NCBI RefSeq assembly: GCF_943372915.1
Contig: NZ_CALSAN010000014.1
Coordinates: 1-64,000, forward strand
DNA length: 64,000 bases
From: Ferrovibrio terrae_A
GTDB taxonomy: Bacteria; Pseudomonadota; Alphaproteobacteria; Ferrovibrionales; Ferrovibrionaceae
Direction: 5' to 3'
The translations under genes were made by a program, and so were the position numbers. Of the stretch, positions 57,929 to 64,000 are shown piece by piece. The notes under the pieces are model-generated. The model did no database searches. It was not told the origin of the DNA and saw only the letters and a program-made list of their open reading frames with translations. The stretch's first letter is position 1. Each line of letters begins with the position of its first letter.

Positions 57929-59122
57929 TTACCGCTCCACCAGCGCAATATGCTTGTTGTACCAATTCATGAAGAGCGAGATCGACAGACTGATGGCCAG
58001 ATAAACCGCCATGATGATCAGGATGCCTTCGATGGCCTGCCCGGTCTGGTTCAGCGTCGTGTTGGCAATCGAGACGATATCGGGATAACCGATCGCCACC
58101 GCCAGCGAGCTGTTCTTGGTCAGGTTCAGATACTGGCTGGTCATCGGCGGGATGATGACGCGCAGCGACTGCGGCAGCACGATCAGGCGCAGCGTCTGGG
58201 TGCGGCTGAGGCCGAGCGCCCCGGCAGCCTCCCATTGGCCGTAACTGACCGCCTGGATGCCGGCGCGCACCACCTCGGCGATGAAGCCCGCGGTATAGAG
58301 CACCAGGCCGAACAGCAGGGCGGCGAATTCCGGCGTCAGTGTGGCGCCGCCGACGAAGTTGAAGCCCTGCAGCTTCGGTACATCGAGTTCCAGCGGTGCG
58401 CCGCCGATCAGCCAGCCGAGCAGCGGCATGCCGACAAGCAGGGCCAGAGCAGTGCGGTAGATCGGGAACGGCTTGCCGGTGGCGTCCTGCCGTTTCTTGG
58501 CCAGATTGGCCATGATGCCGATCAGCACGAAGGCGAGCAGGAAACCGATGGCGGCCAAATCGAAGGCGCCGTGGTCGGTCGGGGCCGGCACCTTGATGCC
58601 GCGGTTCGACATGAACACGCCGGGCATCAGGTTGATGGCAGAGCGCGGACCAGGCAGCGTCTCGGTGATCAGCGCATACCAGAAGAACAGCTGCAGCAGC
58701 AGCGGCACGTTGCGGATCACCTCGACATAGATCATCGACAGCTTGGCGATCAGCCAGTTCTTCGACAGCCGGGCGATGCCGACAATCGTGCCGATGATGG
58801 TGGCCAGGATGATGCCGATCACCGCCACACGGATGGTGTTCAGCAGGCCGACCAGAATGGCGCGGGCGTAGGTGTTTTCCGGGCCGAAAGCGATCGGCGA
58901 TTCGCCGATGGCGAAGCCCGATTCACGGCCGAGGAAATCGAAGCCGGTGGAAATGTTGCGGATCGAGAGATTGTGCAGCGTGTTGGAAATCAGAAACCAC
59001 GCCACTGCAACCACGATAGAAACGGCGACGACTTGATACACCACGGAACGAACATCGGGATCGTTCCAGTTCAGACGCCGCGGCGGCGCGGCTTGCGCGC
59101 CTTTACTTTGATGGTCTGCCAT
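57929..59122 (-). CDS. aapQ: General L-amino acid ABC transporter permease AapQ
   Basis: Second permease, 397 residues, likewise with a long N-terminal region (first helix near residue 30, VVAVSIVVAVAWFLI). The EAA loop is EVVRAGIQAVSYGQWEAAGALG. It follows the aapJ stop after an 89-base gap containing a strong hairpin, which may set a lower expression level for the permeases. Confidence 0.94.
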   Translation of the reverse strand: MADHQSKGAQAAPPRRLNWNDPDVRSVVYQVVAVSIVVAVAWFLISNTLHNLSIRNISTGFDFLGRESGFAIGESPIAFGPENTYARAILVGLLNTIRVAVIGIILATIIGTIVGIARLSKNWLIAKLSMIYVEVIRNVPLLLQLFFWYALITETLPGPRSAINLMPGVFMSNRGIKVPAPTDHGAFDLAAIGFLLAFVLIGIMANLAKKRQDATGKPFPIYRTALALLVGMPLLGWLIGGAPLELDVPKLQGFNFVGGATLTPEFAALLFGLVLYTAGFIAEVVRAGIQAVSYGQWEAAGALGLSRTQTLRLIVLPQSLRVIIPPMTSQYLNLTKNSSLAVAIGYPDIVSIANTTLNQTGQAIEGILIIMAVYLAISLSISLFMNWYNKHIALVER

Positions 59123-59170
59123 GTGCCCCCCATGGCTAAGAGAAACTTATAAACGCTGAAGTGAAGCGAT

Positions 59171-59201
59171 GGGCCGGCGGTGCCCTGTACACCGCCGGCC
59201 C
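59171..59201 (-). repeat. 12-base-stem hairpin between aapJ and aapQ
   Basis: GGGCCGGCGGTG pairs perfectly with CACCGCCGGCCC across a seven-base loop, 10 bases after the aapJ stop. There is no T-run. Such hairpins after binding-protein genes commonly block 3' exonucleases and raise the level of the binding-protein mRNA over the permease genes. Confidence 0.8.
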
Positions 59202-59211
59202 TGCTTACGAC

Positions 59212-60231
59212 TTAGCGGATCGGCCAGGCGTAGAGCGCGCCGCCCTTCGACCACTGCTGATTGACACCACGTGCCAGCTTCAGCGGGCTGCCCATGCCGA
59301 CATTACGTTCGAAGCTTTCGCCGTAATTGCCGACCTGCTTGATGATGTTGTAGGCCCACTTCTCGTCAAGGCCGAGCGCCTTGCCGGCACCCGGGGTGAC
59401 ACCCAGGATGCGCTTGATGTTCGGGTTGTCGCTCTTCAGCATCTCGTCGACATTGGCCGACGTAATGCCGTATTCCTCGGCCTCGATCATCGCGTTGAGC
59501 GCCCAGCGGACCACGACCAGCCACTGGTCGTCACCCTGACGCACCATCGGGCCGAGCGGCTCCTTGGAGATGATTTCCGGCAGGATCAGATGATCGTCGC
59601 CATTCGGCAGCTGGGTCGCGCGCGTGGCGGCCAGACCGGAGGCGTCCGTGGTGTACACGTCGCAACGGCCGGAAGCGTAAGCGGCAACGACTTCGTCCAG
59701 CTTCTCGATGACGACCGGCTTGAAGGTCATCTTCTCAGAGCGGAAGTAATCGGCGAGGTTCAGCTCGGTGGTGGTGCCCGGCTGCACGCAGACGGTGGCG
59801 CCGTTCAGCTCCTTGGCGCTCTTCACGCCGAGCTTCTTGGTCACCATGAAACCCTGGCCGTCATAGTAATTGATGCCGGCACCGATCAGACCCAGCGACG
59901 CGTCGCGGGTCAGGGTCTGCGTGGTGTTGCGCGACAGAAGGTCCACTTCGCCGGACTGCAGCGCGGTGAAGCGCTGCTGCGCAGTCAGGCCGGTATACTT
60001 CACCTTGGTGGCATCGCCGAACATCGCGGCGGCAACCGCACGGCAGACATCGACGTCGAGACCCTTCCAGACGCCTTGGCTGTCCGGGGCGGCGAAACCG
60101 CCGAGACCGGTATTCGTGCCACACTGCACAAAGCCCTTGGCCTTGACGGAATCAAAGGTGGCGCCCGCCTGCGCGCCCTGTGCGACAAACACAAGCGCCG
60201 CCGCGGCAGCGGCCGTTGCAATAAGTTTCAT
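59212..60231 (-). CDS. aapJ: General L-amino acid ABC transporter substrate-binding protein
   Basis: Periplasmic binding protein, 339 residues, signal peptide 1-22 (cleavage after AQA). It carries the family-3 solute-binding signature in GLDVDVCRAVAAAMFGDA and two cysteines (GFVQCGTN and DVCRAV, with a third in GRCDVYTTD). Length and the NTTQTLTRDASL block fit AapJ/BztA. First gene of the operon. Confidence 0.95.
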   Translation of the reverse strand: MKLIATAAAAAALVFVAQGAQAGATFDSVKAKGFVQCGTNTGLGGFAAPDSQGVWKGLDVDVCRAVAAAMFGDATKVKYTGLTAQQRFTALQSGEVDLLSRNTTQTLTRDASLGLIGAGINYYDGQGFMVTKKLGVKSAKELNGATVCVQPGTTTELNLADYFRSEKMTFKPVVIEKLDEVVAAYASGRCDVYTTDASGLAATRATQLPNGDDHLILPEIISKEPLGPMVRQGDDQWLVVVRWALNAMIEAEEYGITSANVDEMLKSDNPNIKRILGVTPGAGKALGLDEKWAYNIIKQVGNYGESFERNVGMGSPLKLARGVNQQWSKGGALYAWPIR

Positions 60232-60290
60232 AGGTTAACCCTTCCCTGTTGTGACTGGGTTCTGCGTTGGGGCAGAACTGCCTAAAATTA

Positions 60291-60704
60291 TCACGACGCT
60301 GTAAAAACCGGCAAGATAACGTCAGTTATCCACAGGATGGCCGCATACCGCGCTGCCTTGCCGGCAGTCACCACAATCAAGAATCGGGCCAAGGGGTAAC
60401 GGAGTGCGCCTGCAGCAAAGGTCAGCGGGTCACCCACCACCGGAATCCAAGAAAAAAGCAGGATCCAGCCGCCCCAGCGCGCGAAGCGGGTCTCGGCTTT
60501 ATGCAGGCGGTCGGGTGTGATGGGAAACCAGCGCTTGTGCTTAAAGCGCAGGCACCAGCCGCCCAGACCCCAATTTATGAGTGCACCGCACACATTGCCG
60601 GCGGTGGCGATAAGGAAAAGTTGAACGGGCGGTGCCGCCGCCATGGCATGGGCCGTCGACAGCGCCACCTCCGACGACAGCGGCACCAAAGTGGCGGCCA
60701 GCAA
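60291..60704 (-). CDS. YqaA/DedA-type (SNARE-associated) membrane protein, start uncertain
   Basis: Membrane protein of the YqaA group. The segment LVPLSSEVALSTAHAMAA, then GNVCGALINWGLG and WIPVVGDPLTFAAGALRY, are the family blocks. The TTG at 60704 is given as a minimal start (137 residues), but family resemblance continues upstream (FTLGGLFFWSLLAATLVPL) to about 60746. There GGAG lies six bases before an ATA codon; no ATG, GTG or TTG fits that position. It is 73 bases downstream of the M20 peptidase stop. Confidence 0.75.
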   Translation of the reverse strand: MLAATLVPLSSEVALSTAHAMAAAPPVQLFLIATAGNVCGALINWGLGGWCLRFKHKRWFPITPDRLHKAETRFARWGGWILLFSWIPVVGDPLTFAAGALRYPLARFLIVVTAGKAARYAAILWITDVILPVFTAS

Positions 60705-60777
60705 GGACCAGAAAAACAGGCCGCCGAGGGTGAAGCTCTGCTCTATGACGCGCTCCGGGTCTTTGCCGCGGCCGGTG

Positions 60778-62178
60778 TCACGACGTCAGCTTCACGGCAT
60801 CGGCCTCGCCCAGATCCCACAGCAGGCCGGCCATCATCGCCAGTCCCTCGCGCATGACCGGCAACAGGATATGCTCGTTCGGCGCATGCTGCGAACAGGC
60901 GGCATAGGAATGCGGCATCCATACGGTGGGCAGGCCGAGCGTTTCGGCAAACACCTCGTTGGGCAGCGAGCCGCCCAGATTGGGCAGCAGCGCCGGCTTG
61001 CGGCCCATGGTCTTCTCGACCGAGGCCACTGCTAAATGCACATAGGGATGATCGGGATCGAGCCGCGTGGCGGTGAAGATCTCGGCCCGCGCCTGCGTCA
61101 CCTGCACCTGGGGGAAACCGTGACGATCGAGATGACGGCGCAGGGCCGGCAGGAACTGCGACGAATCCGGCCCGACGACGAAGCGGATCTGGCAATGCGC
61201 AGTGGCGATGCCGGGAATCGCATTGACCGGGAATTCGGGATTGCCGGTCTTGAAGGCCAGCACATCGAAGCTGCACCAGCCATAGACGCGCTCTGCCGGC
61301 GTCAGGCCCGGTTCGCCCCACCAGGTATCGACCTGCGGCCCGTCGCTGCCGCCGCCGACTTCGCAATCGGCGAGCGCGCGCTTCACCCCGGCCGGCAGTT
61401 CCTTCGGCACCCATTCCGGCACGCGGATCTGGCCGGTGGGGCCGGCGATGCTGGCAATGGCATGGGCCAGGATGATGCCCGGATCGGCCAGCAGGCCGCC
61501 CCAGTTGCCCGAGTGATGCGCGCCCTCGCGCAGGTTCACCGTGAGGTCGAAATTCATCGCGCCACGCGCGCCGCAATACAGCGTCGGCCGTTCCGGCGAC
61601 AGGCGCGGGCCATCCGAGGCCAGAAACAGGTTAGCCTGCCAGGCATCCTTCTGCGATTTGCAGAAGGCATCAAGGCCGGGCGAGCCGACTTCCTCGCCGG
61701 TTTCGATCAGCAGCACGACATTGAAGCCGAGCTTGCCGCCGCGCGCCTTCAGCACGGCGGCCATGGCGGCGATGTTCACCGTATGCTGGCCCTTGTTGTC
61801 GGCGGTGCCGCGACCGTAGAGCTTTTCGCCTTCCTGCACGATCTGCCAGGGCGACAGGCCGCTGCGCCATTGCGCGTCCTGGCCGCGGATCACATCGCCA
61901 TGGCCATAGGAGAACAGTGTCTTGCTGGCGCCAGCCTCGCGGCGGATGGCGACCAGGAAAGGCCCGCCCTTGGGTGAGGGATTGGGATGCACCGTGCACT
62001 GGAAGCCGAGCGCTTCCAGCGAACCGCGCATTTCCCGTTCCAGGTAATCGCCCAGCGCCCCGGCGCGATCGGGATTCTGGCTTTCGGTGGGGATGGCGAC
62101 GCGGCGGGTGAGATCGGCGAGGAAACCGCCCTCATCCAGATAGGTGGTGGCAGCGCGGATCGCGGCATCGCGGGTCAT
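60778..62178 (-). CDS. M20 family metallopeptidase (dipeptidase-like)
   Basis: The 466-residue zinc peptidase has metal ligands in FSYGHGDVIRGQ (His, Asp), the bridging region GRGTADNKGQHTVN with Asp, and catalytic Glu plus ligand in ETGEEVGSPG. A dimerisation domain (about 195-350) is inserted, with HHSGNWGG at its edge, and a late His in MPHSYAACSQHAPNEHI. Similar proteins cleave dipeptides or N-acyl amino acids. Next to amino-acid uptake genes it may handle peptide scavenging. Confidence 0.93.
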   Translation of the reverse strand: MTRDAAIRAATTYLDEGGFLADLTRRVAIPTESQNPDRAGALGDYLEREMRGSLEALGFQCTVHPNPSPKGGPFLVAIRREAGASKTLFSYGHGDVIRGQDAQWRSGLSPWQIVQEGEKLYGRGTADNKGQHTVNIAAMAAVLKARGGKLGFNVVLLIETGEEVGSPGLDAFCKSQKDAWQANLFLASDGPRLSPERPTLYCGARGAMNFDLTVNLREGAHHSGNWGGLLADPGIILAHAIASIAGPTGQIRVPEWVPKELPAGVKRALADCEVGGGSDGPQVDTWWGEPGLTPAERVYGWCSFDVLAFKTGNPEFPVNAIPGIATAHCQIRFVVGPDSSQFLPALRRHLDRHGFPQVQVTQARAEIFTATRLDPDHPYVHLAVASVEKTMGRKPALLPNLGGSLPNEVFAETLGLPTVWMPHSYAACSQHAPNEHILLPVMREGLAMMAGLLWDLGEADAVKLTS

Positions 62179-62331
62179 GAAACAGCCTCTTCACTCGGAA
62201 ATACGAAGCGGCAATGTTAGGCCCCCTGCCCGGCTGCCGCCAAGGCCCGCCGGGCCGGACCAAAGCAAAGTTACGCAGGAAATTGGTTCGGGCGGCGTGC
62301 AGCATTCCAACGCTTACGCTCGGGGGACTTC

Positions 62332-62844
62332 ATGCTGCGACCGCTCTGCCTGTCCATCACCAGCCTGGCCGCGCTGGCGGCGGCGCTGATCGCCGGTTTT
62401 TTCTATGCCTATCATTGTTCGGTCATGCCCGGCCTGGATGCGGCCGATCCGATGATGGCGATAGCCGCCATGCAGGCGATCAACGCCACCGTGCGTAACA
62501 TGACCTTCGCCTTCAGCTTTTTTGGCGCGCTGGGCTTCGGCCTGCTCGCCAGCATCACCATGGCACTGCGTCAGCCGCGCGATCCGGCCGCCTGGCTGGT
62601 CTGGAGCGGCACGATACTCTACGGCTGCGGCGCCTTTGCCGTCACCATGGCCTTCAATGTGCCATTGAACGAAGCCCTGGCCGCCGCAGCCCCCACCGCC
62701 CAGTCAGCGGCGGCGATCTGGCAGGAGTATGCCCAGCCCTGGATCACCTGGAACACCCTGCGCATGATTGCCAGCCTGCTGGCCCTATTCTGCTTTGCTG
62801 CGGCATTATGGCTGGAAGCCGGGGCCGCCAAGTCTTCTCATTGA
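62332..62844 (+). CDS. DUF1772 family membrane protein
   Basis: The 170-residue protein has four transmembrane helices (about residues 6-28, 56-78, 85-105, 145-163). The AGFFYAYHCSVMPGLDAAD start and TWNTLRMIASLLAL near the end are typical of DUF1772, a family that includes fungal anthrone oxygenases. The bacterial role is unknown. It is divergent from the M20 peptidase. Confidence 0.88.
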   Translation: MLRPLCLSITSLAALAAALIAGFFYAYHCSVMPGLDAADPMMAIAAMQAINATVRNMTFAFSFFGALGFGLLASITMALRQPRDPAAWLVWSGTILYGCGAFAVTMAFNVPLNEALAAAAPTAQSAAAIWQEYAQPWITWNTLRMIASLLALFCFAAALWLEAGAAKSSH

Positions 62845-62886
62845 TCCGGGGCTTTGCGATAGTTGGACCCCAGATTGGAGTCCGCC

Positions 62887-64000
62887 ATGAAAGACGAAAC
62901 CAAGCTCGCCACACTCGGCCGCGATCCGGAAGGCCATCACGGCGCCGTCAATATCCCGGTCTACCGCGCCTCGACCATCCTGCAGCCGAGCCTGAAGGCC
63001 CTGGCTGACGTGTATACCGCTCGGGCGGAAGACAAGCAGGTCACCTCCTATGGCCGTGTCGGCACGCCGCTGACCTATGCGTTTGAGAATACCGTGGCGG
63101 AACTGGAAGGCGGCTATCGCGCCATCGCCTATCCGTCGGGCGCCGGCGCCTGTTCAGGCGCCATCCTCAGCGTGGTGAAGGCCGGCGACCATATCCTGGT
63201 GGTCGACAACATCTATGGCCCGACCCGACATTTCTGCGACACCGTGCTGAAGCGGCTCGGCGTCGAGACCGAGTATTTCAAGACCGCCATCGACATGGCG
63301 AGCTTCAAGGCGCTGTTCCGCCCCAACACCACACTGGTGTTCATTGAATCACCGGGCTCGCTGACCTTCGAGATGATGGATGTGGCGGCGATCGCCGAGG
63401 TGACGCACAAGCATGGCGCCAAGCTGGCGATGGACAACACCTGGGGCACGCCGCTCTATTTCAAGAGCTTCAGCCATGGCGTCGATCTCTCGGTGCATGC
63501 CGCGACCAAGTATATCGTCGGCCATTCCGATGCCATGCTGGGCATCGTGATCGCCACCAAGGAGATGTGGCCGACCCTGCGCGACACCGCGCGCACCATC
63601 GGTGCCAATGCCGGCCCCGACGAGGTCTATCTCGGCCTGCGCGGCCTGCGCACCATGGCGGTGCGGCTGCCGCGCCATATGGAGAGCGGTCTCACCGTGG
63701 CCGACTGGCTGCGCAGCCGCGAGGAAGTCACCAGCGTGCGGCATCCTGGCCTGCCGCAGGATCCGGGCCATGGCATCTGGAAGCGCGACTTCCTCGGCGC
63801 CTGCGGCCTGTTCGCCTTCGAACTGCAGAAGAAATACAGCGATGCAGCGGTGGCCGAATTCGTCGACCATCTCGAGCTGTTCGGCATCGGCTATTCCTGG
63901 GGCGGCTATGAAAGCCTGGTCTCGGTGCCGGCGATCAAGAGCGTGCGCACCGCCGAACCCTGGCAGGATCACGGTTCGCTGATCCGCCTGCATATCGGCC
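62887..64000 (+). CDS. metC: Cystathionine beta-lyase (3' end beyond window)
   Basis: PLP enzyme that cleaves cystathionine to homocysteine in methionine synthesis; about 371 codons are visible. It belongs to the Cys/Met metabolism family. Motifs are SYGRVGTPLTYAFENTVAEL, the phosphate-binding region SGAGACSGAIL, the PLP-stacking segment MDNTWGTPLYF, the Schiff-base lysine in SVHAATKYIVGHSDAM and the C-terminal YSWGGYESL, which is typical of MetC rather than MetB. GGAG precedes the ATG at 62887. Confidence 0.93.
   Translation, partial: MKDETKLATLGRDPEGHHGAVNIPVYRASTILQPSLKALADVYTARAEDKQVTSYGRVGTPLTYAFENTVAELEGGYRAIAYPSGAGACSGAILSVVKAGDHILVVDNIYGPTRHFCDTVLKRLGVETEYFKTAIDMASFKALFRPNTTLVFIESPGSLTFEMMDVAAIAEVTHKHGAKLAMDNTWGTPLYFKSFSHGVDLSVHAATKYIVGHSDAMLGIVIATKEMWPTLRDTARTIGANAGPDEVYLGLRGLRTMAVRLPRHMESGLTVADWLRSREEVTSVRHPGLPQDPGHGIWKRDFLGACGLFAFELQKKYSDAAVAEFVDHLELFGIGYSWGGYESLVSVPAIKSVRTAEPWQDHGSLIRLHIG

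Overview
The window is chromosomal DNA from a GC-rich alphaproteobacterium. The gene order nuoA-N, birA, coaX, rnj, methylmalonyl-CoA epimerase, DUF1467, proS, lolC is characteristic of Rhodospirillales and Rhizobiales, and the aapJQMP amino-acid importer, RpoH-type sigma-32, ChrR-type anti-sigma factor and short ProRS fit the same class. A Rhodospirillales-like organism is the best guess; genus cannot be read from the sequence. No insertion sequence, prophage, CRISPR array or origin was seen, so this is mostly core chromosome with several accessory islands.

Bases 1-21900 are almost entirely one minus-strand block. It holds the complete 14-gene complex I operon (nuoA first, with a visible promoter) and then birA, coaX, an AT-rich secreted orphan, rnj, mce, a DUF1467 membrane protein, a candidate 32-residue peptide, a secreted orphan, proS and the start of lolC. 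Bases 22000-24000 hold tRNA-Asp, rpoH and a divergent cysteine-bearing MarR regulator with a strong dyad operator. Bases 24100-31540 hold a MoxR/VWA pair, an orphan Bug-type binding protein, a four-gene cluster of membrane-anchored coiled-coil proteins, the rplM-rpsI operon with an unusual leader, a 10-base-period repeat and a thioesterase.

Bases 31680-38780 are a mosaic of small regulator/target pairs. A MerR regulator with a SoxR-like site faces a DUF2938/DUF2798 operon, and an HxlR regulator faces an SDR. A zinc alcohol dehydrogenase sits behind an FNR-type box. An alpha/beta hydrolase, a LysE exporter, a GNAT enzyme and a REC-LuxR regulator complete the set. Bases 38790-46060 form a photo-oxidative stress island: phr, FAD oxidoreductase, DUF1365 and cfa on the plus strand converge on chrR, a DUF6134-like protein and an SDR on the minus strand. 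Both arms start with the same TGATCC-N16-CGTA promoter, but no ECF sigma gene is present.

Bases 46090-64000 carry gamma-glutamylcyclotransferase, a Nudix hydrolase, cysteine synthase, an alanyl-tRNA editing protein, a sulfurtransferase, GNAT, a large katE catalase, a CGNR regulator beside azlCD plus a small partner, DUF1345, a secreted orphan behind a Shine-Dalgarno-sequestering hairpin, aapJQMP, a YqaA-like membrane protein without a standard start codon, an M20 peptidase, a DUF1772 protein and the start of metC.

The most interesting signals are the duplicated two-gene coiled-coil cassette (27215-29580), the ChrR regulon island with paired promoters, the 10-base-period repeat upstream of rplM, the terminator-like hairpin at the 5' end of the rplM transcript, and several well-formed regulator/operator pairs.
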